In this document: positions 12,176 through 22,429 of the stretch, piece after piece | How the letters are laid out: the number at the start of each line of letters is the position of its first letter | Position numbering within the stretch: the first letter of the stretch is position 1 | NCBI GenBank assembly: GCA_947629025.1 | Contig: CANRCC010000002.1 | Location: 1-64,000, forward strand | DNA from: an uncultured Bacilli bacterium | GTDB taxonomy: Bacteria > Bacillota_I > Bacilli_A > RF39 > UBA660 | Direction: 5' to 3' | DNA: 64,000 nucleotides | Translations under genes and position numbers: made by a program | Notes under the pieces: generated by a model | What the model saw: only the letters and a program-made list of their open reading frames with translations | The model's database searches: none | What the model was told of the DNA's origin: nothing

Positions 12176-12784
12176 CTATAAATATTTGATTATCTCACTA
12201 ATTTTCTTATAATCATTATATATAGGATCTTCAAAATACTGATCTAATGTATTACTTGGAATATCATTATTTATTTTAACTACTCTTGCTGGTATTCCAA
12301 CAACAGTTGCATTTTTTGGTACCTCATTTAAAACTACTGCACCTGCGCCTATTTTTGCATTTTCATTTACAGTAAATGAACCAAGTACTTTAGCACCTGC
12401 TGATATCATAACATTATCTTTAATAGTTGGATGTCTTTTTCCTTTTTCTTTTAATGTTCCGCCAAGTGTTACTCCTTGATATATAACAACGTTATTCCCT
12501 ATTTGAGCAGTCTCTCCAATTACAACGCCAATACCATGATCTATAAATAATCTTTTACCTATTTGTGCTCCTGGATGTATTTCAATTCCAGTTTTTCTTT
12601 TTGATTTTTCTGATATTAATCTTGCTAAAAAATAATGTTTTTTTATATATAAATAATGAGATATCTTATAATAAATCATTGCTTTAAAACTAGGATATAA
12701 TATTGCTTCAAAACTAGATTTTATAGATGGATCTTTTTCTTTAATAACATCTATTTGTTCTTTTATAAATTTTATTACTTTCAT
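12176..12784 (-). CDS. cysE: serine O-acetyltransferase
   Basis: GIEIHPGAQIGKRLFIDHGIGVVIGETAQIGNNVVIYQGVTLGGT; start at internal Met with RBS aaggggaat. Confidence 0.93.
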   Translation of the reverse strand: MKVIKFIKEQIDVIKEKDPSIKSSFEAILYPSFKAMIYYKISHYLYIKKHYFLARLISEKSKRKTGIEIHPGAQIGKRLFIDHGIGVVIGETAQIGNNVVIYQGVTLGGTLKEKGKRHPTIKDNVMISAGAKVLGSFTVNENAKIGAGAVVLNEVPKNATVVGIPARVVKINNDIPSNTLDQYFEDPIYNDYKKISEIIKYL

Positions 12785-12852
12785 AAATAATTCCCCTTTA
12801 TTTATATATATTCTTAAAATAAATATATTCATAATAAAAAGGACTACTAGTC

Positions 12853-13788
12853 CTAAAGTAATTTTTTCTTTTTTAAATAAATTGCAACTAAAAGTGATAA
12901 TAGGCCTGAGAATGCTAATATTATTATAAATGCAGAACTCATAGTAGATAATTTACCTAATTTTACATTCATTCCCATAAAAGATGCTATCATAGTTGGA
13001 ACAGAAAATACAATTGTTATACTAGTTAATATTTTCATAGCTTGGTTTAAATTATTAGATATAATTGTTGCATATGCATCAGATACACTACTTAATATTT
13101 CTCTATATATATTAGCCATTTCTTGAGCTTGTTTATTTTCTATTTGGGCATCTTCTAGTAAATCTAAATCATCTTCATACATAGAAATAACATTACCTTT
13201 TGATATTTTTTCTATTAAAATATCATTTTCTTTTAGTGATGTTATAAAGTATACTAAACTTTTTTCTATATTAAGTACACTTACAAGTTCATGATTCTCA
13301 GTAGAATTATATAATTTTTTTTCGCTTTTATCTATATTGTGATTAATCATTTTTAAGTATTTTAAATATAATTTTGCATTTTGATATAATATTTGTATTA
13401 TAAATCTAGTTTTTAATTGTGTATTTACATCTTTTACAATTCCTCTTTTAAAAAGTCTTAATACTTCTTGTTTTTTAGATGATATAGTTACTAAATAATT
13501 ATTTTTACTAACTATAATACCAAGTGGTAAAGTAGCATATCTATTATCTTTACCTTCAATATAAGGACAATCAACTACTATTAATGTTGAATTATCTTCA
13601 AATTCAACCCTTGGTATTTCTTCTTCATCTAGTAATTTTAAAATTAGATTTTTTTCTATTTTAGTATTTTCTACAACCTCTTCTATTTCTTCCATTGTAG
13701 GAGATACTAAATCTATCCAACAATTTTTTTCTATTTTATCTATTCTTACAATATTTTTTTCTTCATTAGTCTTATATATTTTAATCAC
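12853..13788 (-). CDS. corA: CorA family magnesium transporter
   Basis: C-terminal two TM helices with a GMNVK motif after the first (SFMGMNVKLG). Confidence 0.88.
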   Translation of the reverse strand: MIKIYKTNEEKNIVRIDKIEKNCWIDLVSPTMEEIEEVVENTKIEKNLILKLLDEEEIPRVEFEDNSTLIVVDCPYIEGKDNRYATLPLGIIVSKNNYLVTISSKKQEVLRLFKRGIVKDVNTQLKTRFIIQILYQNAKLYLKYLKMINHNIDKSEKKLYNSTENHELVSVLNIEKSLVYFITSLKENDILIEKISKGNVISMYEDDLDLLEDAQIENKQAQEMANIYREILSSVSDAYATIISNNLNQAMKILTSITIVFSVPTMIASFMGMNVKLGKLSTMSSAFIIILAFSGLLSLLVAIYLKKKKLL

Positions 13789-13922
13789 AATATCATCTCC
13801 AATACCCGTATTATAAATTTATTATAATACTTAATTTTAAAAATTGATACAAAAACCTTTAGATATATTACATATTTTTTATATAATGTCAAGTAAAAAT
13901 TAGAAAAAGGACTAATATAGTC

Positions 13923-14903
13923 CTAATTCTCTGCTTCTTCTAGCATATTAGTTATAAATATACCATATCCTTTTGTGCAGTCATTTACTATTACATGAGT
14001 TACTGCACCAATTATTTTACCATTTTGAAGAATTGGTGAACCACTCATACCTTGAATAATTCCACCTGCTTTTTCTAATAATTTTTCATCTGTTATAGTA
14101 AATACTATATTCTTAGTTGGATCTTTTTCATTTATATCATCAATATTAATAGAATAAGATGTGATTTCTTCACCATCTAATACTGTAAATATATTTGCAG
14201 GTCCTCTTTTTATTTCACTAGGACTTGAAACTTCATATAAATTACTATCATCTAAATTATTTGTATATGTACCAAATATTCCTCTAATTGTATTTTCATC
14301 TATTGTTCCATAATTTTTACTAGAATCTATTGTTGCTTGTTTTTCTCCAGGAGTACCATTGATTGATTTTGTTATTCCTGTTATATATGAATAATATATC
14401 GAACCATCCTCAGAGTTTAAAATATCACCTGTATTTTTATCTAGTATTTCATGACCTAGCGCACCAAATTTTTTAGTTTCAGGATCAATAAAAGTTAAGG
14501 TTCCAATACCATTAATTGAATCTTTAACATATAGTCCGGTCTTAAGTTCACCATCTACTTGTGAAATATTTAATGTTGAATTATAAGTTTTATTTTTTCT
14601 AGTATATACTATATCAACACTTACCTTATCATCATCATTATTTATTTCTTTTGTAAAATCTTCAACATTTCTTACAAAATCACCATTTACTTTTGTTATA
14701 TAATCACCTGGTTTTAATCCTGATGATTCACCTATTAATTCATTGTTAACTTTATATAGTCCTACAACTAATATTCCGTTTGTTTTTACTTCTATACCTA
14801 TATTTTGACCACCTACAATTAATTTGTTTGAATAAGCTAGTGTATTTATTGGTATAATAAGTAATGAAAGTAGAAGCATTAAAAAAATTTTTTTAAATTT
14901 CAT
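13923..14903 (-). CDS. spoIVB: SpoIVB-like S55 peptidase (PDZ + serine protease)
   Basis: PDZ segment GLKPGDYITKVNGDFV, FGALGHEILD, GGIIQGMSGSPILQNGKIIGAVTHV; start at internal Met with signal anchor and RBS. Confidence 0.9.
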   Translation of the reverse strand: MKFKKIFLMLLLSLLIIPINTLAYSNKLIVGGQNIGIEVKTNGILVVGLYKVNNELIGESSGLKPGDYITKVNGDFVRNVEDFTKEINNDDDKVSVDIVYTRKNKTYNSTLNISQVDGELKTGLYVKDSINGIGTLTFIDPETKKFGALGHEILDKNTGDILNSEDGSIYYSYITGITKSINGTPGEKQATIDSSKNYGTIDENTIRGIFGTYTNNLDDSNLYEVSSPSEIKRGPANIFTVLDGEEITSYSINIDDINEKDPTKNIVFTITDEKLLEKAGGIIQGMSGSPILQNGKIIGAVTHVIVNDCTKGYGIFITNMLEEAEN

Positions 14904-15011
14904 AATACTCTCCTTTGTAATTCGAATTACATTATTATTATAAGTAAATATAACAAATATATAGCAATAAAAAAATACCAATTTTTTTACCATTTTATGG
15001 AATTTAAAAAA

Positions 15012-15557
15012 TTACTTTAATTGTAATTTTTTAATCATTCCAAATTTATCAAATGATCTTTTTTTAGTATTACTTAAATAATTATATACACACTCTATGC
15101 ATGTTTGATAATTACAACATTCACTATTTACACAAATATGTTCTCTTAATATTTCATCAGCTTTTTCATCTATTGTTAACTTATTGTTAGAATGTATCTC
15201 ATCTATTTCTTCATCAGTATATTTATAACCATATAATTTTTTACATTTTTCTTTTATCATTTTTCTTATTTGTAAATCACATCTATATGATATTTCACTA
15301 TAATCTAAATTTTTATCTGTATTATAAAATGATGATAATGATACTAATGATGATTTATTTAAATAAATTTCTACATTTGTTTTTGCAGATTTACCATCAT
15401 TTTTTAAAGGATAAAAATTATTATTATTAAATACATAATAAGTATTATTATCTTTATTATAATAAATCTTTTTATATTCTACCTTTTTACCAACTATTTT
15501 ACCATTTTTTCTATAAATTTTACTTATTTCTCCAACATATACATTTTTTACATCCAT
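15012..15557 (-). CDS. hypothetical protein with C-terminal Cys cluster
   Basis: ORF between spoIVB and xseB; CVNSECCNYQTCIECVYNYL. Confidence 0.55.
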   Translation of the reverse strand: MDVKNVYVGEISKIYRKNGKIVGKKVEYKKIYYNKDNNTYYVFNNNNFYPLKNDGKSAKTNVEIYLNKSSLVSLSSFYNTDKNLDYSEISYRCDLQIRKMIKEKCKKLYGYKYTDEEIDEIHSNNKLTIDEKADEILREHICVNSECCNYQTCIECVYNYLSNTKKRSFDKFGMIKKLQLK

Positions 15558-15582
15558 ACTACTACAAAACCTCCATATTTTT

Positions 15583-15807
15583 TTAATCTTCTGATTTAAA
15601 ATCTTCTAAAGTTCCATCTTCATTTAATACTTTATTAACTGCTTTTTGTGCATCATCTAGTTTCTTTGAACATTCTTTAGCTAATTTCATTGCTTCAGTA
15701 TATTTATTAATTGCATTATCTAAATCTACATTACCTGTTTCTAATTCCTTTACTATATTTTCTAATTCATTTAATTTTTCTTCAAAATTTTTTTCAGTTT
15801 TTGCCAT
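15583..15807 (-). CDS. xseB: exodeoxyribonuclease VII small subunit
   Basis: FEEKLNELENIVKELETGNVDLDNAINKYTEAMKL. Confidence 0.95.
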   Translation of the reverse strand: MAKTEKNFEEKLNELENIVKELETGNVDLDNAINKYTEAMKLAKECSKKLDDAQKAVNKVLNEDGTLEDFKSED

Positions 15808-15808
15808 A

Positions 15809-17077
15809 TTAATTCTCCTTTACATCTATTACCTTTGTTTTTATTAAACCATCTTTAAATGTTATATCTAAATTTTCATTTATTTTAGTATCTTTTACTG
15901 AGTTTAATACTTTATTATCTTTTTTAGTTATTGTATAACCTCTTTTTAAAGTATTAAGTGGATTTAATACATCTAATTTATTTATAAGATTATTATAACT
16001 ATTTATTTTATTTTCAAATATTTTTGATGGATTTATAAATACAAAGCTATTTATTACATTTTCATATTTTATCTTATTAGAATTTATTATATTAAAGCAT
16101 ACATTTTTTAATCTTTCTATATAATTAGATAATTTTTCTTCTTTTACTTCATATATATTCATAGGGCTTTTTAATATATAACTATCTAGTACTTTTTTTA
16201 AATAACTTTTATTATTTTCTACTTTAGTTAGTATATTTTTGCTTAATCGTATTTTATATTGATTAATCATCTTTTTAAGTTCTATCTTAGACGGCACTGC
16301 AATTTCTGCTGCACCTGTTGGAGTAGCTGCTCTAAGATCAGAAACAAAATCAGATATTGTAAAATCTATTTCATGTCCAACTGCACTTATAATAGGAGTT
16401 TTACAATCATAAATAGCTCTTGCGACAACCTCTTCATTAAATGCCCATAAATCCTCAATTGATCCACCACCTCTTCCTACAATAATTGTATCTAGATTAT
16501 ATGAATCAGCAAGTTTTATATTTTTAACTATATCATCTTTTGCTTCAATTCCTTGTACTAAAGATGGAAATAATATAACCTCACATAATGGATATCTTCT
16601 ATTTATTGTAGATATAATATCTTTAATAGCGGCACCTGTTTTTGCAGTTACAACACCTATTTTTTTAGGTATTTTAGGTATTGGTTTTTTATGACTTTCA
16701 TCAAATAATCCTTCATTAGATAATTTTTGTTTTAGTTTTTCATATAATGCATATAAATTACCTATTCCATCTTCTTGCATTTCAGTAACATATATTTGAT
16801 AATTACCAGTACTTTCAAATACACTTATTCTACCTTTTACTAAAACTTTCATTCCATCTTGTGGTTCAAAATTTATATTTTTTGTATTAGATGCAAACAT
16901 TATTGCATTTATTCTTGATTCTTCATCTTTAATAGTAAAATAAAAGTGTCCTCTTGTATGATGCTTAAAATTGGATATTTCTCCCTTTATATATACATCT
17001 TGCAAATTAGAATCATTATCTAATTTATACTTTATATACCTTGTTAATGCTGCGACAGTTATATAATTATTATTCAT
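15809..17077 (-). CDS. xseA: exodeoxyribonuclease VII large subunit
   Basis: N-terminal OB fold, GRGGGSIEDLWAFNEE, ISAVGHEIDFTISDFVSDLRAATPTGAAE. Confidence 0.97.
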   Translation of the reverse strand: MNNNYITVAALTRYIKYKLDNDSNLQDVYIKGEISNFKHHTRGHFYFTIKDEESRINAIMFASNTKNINFEPQDGMKVLVKGRISVFESTGNYQIYVTEMQEDGIGNLYALYEKLKQKLSNEGLFDESHKKPIPKIPKKIGVVTAKTGAAIKDIISTINRRYPLCEVILFPSLVQGIEAKDDIVKNIKLADSYNLDTIIVGRGGGSIEDLWAFNEEVVARAIYDCKTPIISAVGHEIDFTISDFVSDLRAATPTGAAEIAVPSKIELKKMINQYKIRLSKNILTKVENNKSYLKKVLDSYILKSPMNIYEVKEEKLSNYIERLKNVCFNIINSNKIKYENVINSFVFINPSKIFENKINSYNNLINKLDVLNPLNTLKRGYTITKKDNKVLNSVKDTKINENLDITFKDGLIKTKVIDVKEN

Positions 17078-17471
17078 TCATCTCACCATGATAAATACTA
17101 TCTAATACTGCATTTATCATATTTTTAACTTTTTCATCAGAATATTCTTTAGCAAGTTCTACTGATTCATTAATCGCAACTATTTCTGGTGTATCTGTAT
17201 ATACAAGTTCATATATTCCCATTCTAAGTATTGCTTGATCTGTTTTACTAAATCTATCTATTGTCCAATCTTTTAAATGTTTATTAGCAATCTTGTCGAT
17301 ATCATTTTTATATTCAATGACACCATTAACAATAGTATTTACAAATTCATTTTCAATTGGAACTGACTCTTTAATAACATCTTTTACATCATAATCAATA
17401 TTATTTGATTCATATAAAAAGATCTGATATAAAATAGTCATAATCTTTTTTCTTAACTCTGCCCTATTCAT
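17070..17471 (-). CDS. nusB: transcription antitermination protein NusB
   Basis: WTIDRFSKTDQAILRMGIYELVYTDTPEIVAINESVELAKEYSDEK. Confidence 0.95.
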   Translation of the reverse strand: MNRAELRKKIMTILYQIFLYESNNIDYDVKDVIKESVPIENEFVNTIVNGVIEYKNDIDKIANKHLKDWTIDRFSKTDQAILRMGIYELVYTDTPEIVAINESVELAKEYSDEKVKNMINAVLDSIYHGEMNE

Positions 17472-17524
17472 ATTCTATCACCTAAAAATATTTTATCATA
17501 TAATAAATAAAAAAGCCATTTGTA

Positions 17525-18112
17525 TTATGCTTTTTTCTTCTTTTTTATATGTTTTTTATATTTTCTAGTTCTCTTAGGACTTATAAAATAAATTATATCT
17601 AATATAGAAAATACAAATAATAATGTAATTAATATTATAGATACCATTAATTTTGATTTAATATATATTTCATCTATTATATAATCTACATTAGAAAAAC
17701 AAATATCAATTATTTTTCTTTCTGATTCATTTTTTAACGTTTCTTTTATTTCTAATTCTTCATTAACAGGTTTTATAAGTTTACCTTTTACTTTATTTGT
17801 AAGCGCTGTATTTTCACTTAAAAATATAATAACATCATAATTATCATACGTAACTTTATATGTATTTATTTTTGATTTTTCATTTTCAATAGATAAACGC
17901 ATTAATTTAGCATTTGTTAAATCAAGAGTAACAAACCTTTTATCATTATCTATCGCATCATTCATCATTTCTTCATTTGTAATTACTTTATCCATTAAAA
18001 ATATTTGTTTATAATCATCAGAATTTATTATAATTGTTATTGAAAGTATTATTATAATAAGTACATTTAATATTAAACTCTCCATCTTTTTATTCTTTAT
18101 AATTTCAATCAT
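17525..18112 (-). CDS. hypothetical membrane protein
   Basis: Two predicted TM segments, basic C-terminus; no recognised family. Confidence 0.55.
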   Translation of the reverse strand: MIEIIKNKKMESLILNVLIIIILSITIIINSDDYKQIFLMDKVITNEEMMNDAIDNDKRFVTLDLTNAKLMRLSIENEKSKINTYKVTYDNYDVIIFLSENTALTNKVKGKLIKPVNEELEIKETLKNESERKIIDICFSNVDYIIDEIYIKSKLMVSIILITLLFVFSILDIIYFISPKRTRKYKKHIKKKKKA

Positions 18113-18261
18113 AATACTATTCTCCTACTAAAATTATACCATTTAAAACTTAATAAGTAAATGATATAAATAAGATGCAAGTTAAAATTAGTTAACTTAT
18201 CTTTAAATATTGTATTTTTAAGTATTACCATTGATATCTTTACTTAATTATGATATATTAG

Positions 18262-18322
18262 TGCTAGAAGAACCAGTAGGTCGATTCGGTGAAACATCCG
18301 ATATACCGCTGGTTTTTCTAAT
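18262..18322 (+). ncRNA. unassigned structured hairpin element (ncRNA, regulatory element or terminator)
   Basis: TAGAAGAACCAG...CTGGTTTTTCTA outer stem (one G-U on the + strand) enclosing GGT/ACC and ATTCGG/CCGAT inner pairings with GUGAAACA loop; relatively GC-rich island in an AT-rich intergene. Confidence 0.4.
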
Positions 18323-18441
18323 TAAATTAATTTTATATAAAAAACAACTATTATTTAGTTCTTCCTCTCATACATTATAATTAATATTTTTTCATTTTCA
18401 AGTATTTTATTAGAAAGAATCTAAGCTACTTGTTATAAATA

Positions 18442-18932
18442 AAAAAGAATTATTTAACTAATTCTATTTCGCTTTTACTTAAACCTGTATATTTTGATAT
18501 TAAATTTATATCTAAATTATCTTTAAGCATATTCCTTATTATTTCATTTTCTTTTCTGCTAATTCCTATTTGTATTCCTTCTTGTCTTCCCTCTTCTAAT
18601 CCTTGAATTCTCCCTTTTTTAATACCCTCATTTTCTCCTTCTTCTTTCGCACACATCAAATATAACTCTTCTTTACTATATGATGATAAATTTCTTTTTT
18701 CTTTGCTCAATTTTATTAACTCATCATATATTCTTTCCATTAATTCATCACCCCTTGATAAATTATATAATTCTTTCTTGTTTACTAACTTTAACATTAA
18801 AAATATTTTTTCCATCCTTGTTAACTTTTCTTTATTATAATACTTTTTATAAATTACTTCAAGGTTAACATGATATTTTTTTATAAAACTTTTATCTATT
18901 ATTCCTTTTTCACTTTTTAATTCAAATTATAT
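18442..18932 (-). pseudogene. truncated tandem copy of the Rpn-type nuclease gene downstream (only the C-terminal part retained)
   Basis: Near-identical to 18953-19465, including the shared 'aaaaaagaattatttaactaattctatttcgctttta' 3' end; homology stops upstream and the N-terminal domain is missing. Confidence 0.75.
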
Positions 18933-18960
18933 TATTTTTACCTAAGAAACAAAAAAAGAA

Positions 18961-19896
18961 TTATTTAACTAATTCTATTTCGCTTTTACTTAAACCTGTA
19001 TATTTTGATATTAAATTTATATCTAAATTATCTTTAAGCATATTTCTTATTATTTCATTTTCTTTTCTTGCGATTCCAATTTCTATTCCTTCTTTTATTC
19101 CTTCATGTATTCCTTCTTGTCTTCCCTCTTCTAATCCTTGAATTCTTCCTTTTTTAATACCCTCATTTTCTCCCTCTTCTTTTGCACACATCAAATATAA
19201 TTCTTCTTTACTATATGATAGTAAATTTCTTTTATCATTGCTTAATTTTATTAACTCATCATATATTCTTTCCATTAATTCATCACCCCTTGATAAATTA
19301 TATAATTCTTTCTTATTGACTAACTTTAACATTAAAAATATTTTCTCCATCCTTGTTAACTTTTCTTTATTATAATACTTTTTATAAATTACTTCAAGGT
19401 TAACATGGTATTTTTTTATAAAACTTTTATCTATTATTCCTTTTTCACTTCTTAATTCAAATTTTACTATCTCTCCCTCTTCTTTATACAATGTATAATT
19501 ATCTATATTTATTTGTATTACTATTTTATCTTCATATAAACTTTGTATCTTTGTTATATATGAATTATTTTTCTTTATTATCTTTTTATAATACTTTTTA
19601 TTCATTTCTATATTTATTATTTTATTTTCTATTTCTATTACTAAATCACTTATTTTTCCTTTTTCTTCTATATTTTCTTTGGGCAATTCATTTGATATTA
19701 TTTTCATCTCTCTTAAATCTTCCATTTTTATATCTTCTACTACATACACTATTACCTCTTTTACTAATTTATCTATAGTGGTGAATAATTTTTTAAATAT
19801 TGTATCTGACGTTCCTGGAATTATTTCTCTTTTTCTTCTTTCCAAATCGTCAATATATGTTTTTAACAATCTACCACCTCCTATAATATATTTCAC
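18961..19896 (-). CDS. Rpn family recombination-promoting nuclease / PD-(D/E)XK transposase-like protein
   Basis: PGTSDTIFKKLFTT N-terminus, D-x-VIEIENKIINIEMNKK nuclease core, C-terminal EGI/KGR repeats and INLISKYTGLSKSEIE. Confidence 0.78.
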   Translation of the reverse strand: MKYIIGGGRLLKTYIDDLERRKREIIPGTSDTIFKKLFTTIDKLVKEVIVYVVEDIKMEDLREMKIISNELPKENIEEKGKISDLVIEIENKIINIEMNKKYYKKIIKKNNSYITKIQSLYEDKIVIQINIDNYTLYKEEGEIVKFELRSEKGIIDKSFIKKYHVNLEVIYKKYYNKEKLTRMEKIFLMLKLVNKKELYNLSRGDELMERIYDELIKLSNDKRNLLSYSKEELYLMCAKEEGENEGIKKGRIQGLEEGRQEGIHEGIKEGIEIGIARKENEIIRNMLKDNLDINLISKYTGLSKSEIELVK

Positions 19897-20006
19897 TACT
19901 TACTTATTATTTTCCCCTAAAAAAATAAAAAAAGTACTAAATTAGTACTTATAAACTATTACACAAATAAAACATTTACATACTATAATATGAAAGGAGT
20001 ATTTTT

Positions 20007-20270
20007 ATGAATTCAAACTATAGACCATATACATATACTAGTTACTCTACAAACAATTTACCATCAAATTTAAATTCACAATATAAAATAACAAATCAAA
20101 ATGATGAAAGACTTGTTGGTGGATTCCTTGGACCATTTATATTAGGTGGAATTACTGGAGGATTAGTATCACCATTCTTTTATGGAGGATACAATAATAG
20201 ACCACCAGTATATTATTATCAACCAGGACCTTATAGACCACCATATTATGGACCAGGCGGTATATATTAA
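20007..20270 (+). CDS. small Tyr/Pro/Gly-rich protein (spore-coat-like composition)
   Basis: Strong RBS (gaaaggag), YNNRPPVYYYQPGPYRPPYYGPGGIY tail, followed by a terminator. Confidence 0.65.
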   Translation: MNSNYRPYTYTSYSTNNLPSNLNSQYKITNQNDERLVGGFLGPFILGGITGGLVSPFFYGGYNNRPPVYYYQPGPYRPPYYGPGGIY

Positions 20271-20298
20271 AAAATTCTTATTTTTTTAAGAATTTTTT
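20270..20298. terminator. bidirectional hairpin terminator
   Basis: AAAAAATTCTT...AAGAATTTTTT between convergent genes. Confidence 0.7.
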
Positions 20299-20980
20299 AA
20301 TTTAAAATTAAATCTATTTCTTCATCACTTAAATATTTTTTAAATTTACTAATTGACTTATTAATAAATGAATAATCACTTTTATTACGGTGAATATCAC
20401 TGCCTACAAAATCAACTAATTTACTTTTCAATATTTTTTTAACTGTCTTTTGTGGTTTCTTTCCATATTTACCTAAAATACTTTCTAAATTAATTTGAAA
20501 TAAAACTCCACTATTATGAATTTCAACTAATTCGTCAAAATGATCATGGAAATAAATATATCTTTCAGGATGCGCTAATACAACTTTATAATCTTTCTGA
20601 ATTAACTCATAAAATATATCCATGTAACCATTAAATATACCACTCATAGGAAGCTCTATAAGTAAGTAATTAGATTTACCAAGAGTACTTATTTCTTTCT
20701 TTTCTAATAAATCAAGAATATTTTCACTTATATAAATCTCATTACCTAAAAATATTTTTATATTAATATTATTCTCTTTTAATTTTTTTTCAATTTGTTT
20801 TATCTTAGATAAATTATTCTTTCTATTACTTGTATAAGAACTATATTCAATATAATGTGGAGTTAAAAATACATCAGTAACACCATTTTTACTCATATTT
20901 TTTAATATTTCTATGCTTTCATCTATATTTTTAACACCATCATCAACATCATAAAGAATATGGGTATGAAGATCAACCAT
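20297..20980 (-). CDS. CpsB/YwqE-type PHP-domain tyrosine-protein phosphatase
   Basis: MVDLHTHILYDVDDGVKNIDESIEILK, VLAHPERY, DFVGSDIHR; start at the Met of MVDLHTH. Confidence 0.92.
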   Translation of the reverse strand: MVDLHTHILYDVDDGVKNIDESIEILKNMSKNGVTDVFLTPHYIEYSSYTSNRKNNLSKIKQIEKKLKENNINIKIFLGNEIYISENILDLLEKKEISTLGKSNYLLIELPMSGIFNGYMDIFYELIQKDYKVVLAHPERYIYFHDHFDELVEIHNSGVLFQINLESILGKYGKKPQKTVKKILKSKLVDFVGSDIHRNKSDYSFINKSISKFKKYLSDEEIDLILN

Positions 20981-22349
20981 TTTTCTTATCTCCATAATAA
21001 GAATAATATTTACCATAAACTCTTCCAGCATTCATATCAATTTTATTTAATACATCACCTGCTATATTAGCATTAACACTTTCTAATGCTTTTTTAGTGC
21101 TATCAAGAAGAGCTTTTGTAGTTTTACCTTCAGCACTAACTATTAAAGTTTTATCAACTAATCTAGACATTATAATTGAATCAGATAAACCATTACATGG
21201 AACACCATCAAATATAACTAAATCATATTTTACTTTTAATTTTGTTATTAATTCTTTATTTTTTTCTGAATTAAGTAATTCACTAGGATTAGGAGGTATA
21301 GTTCCGCAAGTTAATAAATATAAATTTTTGACACTTGTTTTCTTTATATACCCTGAATTTAAGTTGTTTAAATCATCTATAAGTAAATTAGATAATCCCT
21401 CTTTATTAGACACATTAAATATCTTATGTTGTCTTCCCTTTCTCATATCACAATCAACTACAAGAACCTTTATACCTGTTTGAGCAAAAGCTATTGCTAA
21501 ATTAGCAGATATAAAACTTTTACCTTCACCAGGAATGGAACTAGTAATTAAAAGTGTATCTAGTTTTTTATCTACTGAAGAAAATTGTAAATTAGTTCTT
21601 AAAGTTTTAATACCCTCACTTATAAGTGATTTAGGATATTTACTAACAATAAGTTCAGTATGAGCAATATTATCTCTTCTTTTTATATCATTAAGTCCTA
21701 TTTTACCAACAATAGGTATTTTTAATTCTTCTTCTAAATTATCAGTATATTTAATAGTATCATCAAAATAATAAATTATAAATAATATTGATATAATAAT
21801 AATAAGACCTAACATAAATGAAATCATTGCGTCCTTTTGAGTAGTATTATTAGCTACTGTTTTTGGGGTTATTGCTTCATCAACTATCTTAATATTATTT
21901 ATTCCATATATTTCAGATACTGCAATGCTAAATGATTCAGCAGTTTTATTTGCAATACTTTTAGATAACTCTGCATCTGGATTTCTAACAGATATTTTTA
22001 ACATTTCAGTATTAGATACTAACTGAATATTTATATTTTTAGCCAAATCTGAAACACTATAGTTTATATCTAAACTTTCAATTACATCATTTAAAACTCT
22101 TCTGCTTTTAATAAGTTCACTATAAGTTGATACTAAACTTTTATTTAAATTTATATCATTAGAATTTATTGATGTTTCATCAGTTGTAACTTTAGTTAAA
22201 AGAAGTGTTGTATTTGCTTCATATAATGGTTCTTTTATATACTTTGAATATATAAATGATATCATTAAAAAAGCAAAAGATACAATTAAAATTGCAGCAA
22301 TATTTTCAAGTAAGAACTTAAAGAAATCCTTTATATTTATTTCTTCCAT
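20973..22349 (-). CDS. Wzz-type chain-length determinant fused to CpsD-like bacterial tyrosine kinase
   Basis: N-terminal Wzz TM region and ITSSIPGEGKSFISANLAIAFAQTG (Walker A), VLVVDCDMRKGRQHKIF, Tyr-rich C-terminus YGKYYSYYGDKK. Confidence 0.92.
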   Translation of the reverse strand: MEEINIKDFFKFLLENIAAILIVSFAFLMISFIYSKYIKEPLYEANTTLLLTKVTTDETSINSNDINLNKSLVSTYSELIKSRRVLNDVIESLDINYSVSDLAKNINIQLVSNTEMLKISVRNPDAELSKSIANKTAESFSIAVSEIYGINNIKIVDEAITPKTVANNTTQKDAMISFMLGLIIIISILFIIYYFDDTIKYTDNLEEELKIPIVGKIGLNDIKRRDNIAHTELIVSKYPKSLISEGIKTLRTNLQFSSVDKKLDTLLITSSIPGEGKSFISANLAIAFAQTGIKVLVVDCDMRKGRQHKIFNVSNKEGLSNLLIDDLNNLNSGYIKKTSVKNLYLLTCGTIPPNPSELLNSEKNKELITKLKVKYDLVIFDGVPCNGLSDSIIMSRLVDKTLIVSAEGKTTKALLDSTKKALESVNANIAGDVLNKIDMNAGRVYGKYYSYYGDKKNG

Positions 22350-22429
22350 TATAAAGCCCCTTTCACCTATTTTTATTATATCATATCAATGTGTATTTTT
22401 TTTACAAATAATGAGCATTTTACACATTA

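Noticed and set aside
19497-19880. Two + strand ORFs over the Rpn gene
   Set aside because: Antisense of 18961-19896 with no supporting signals.
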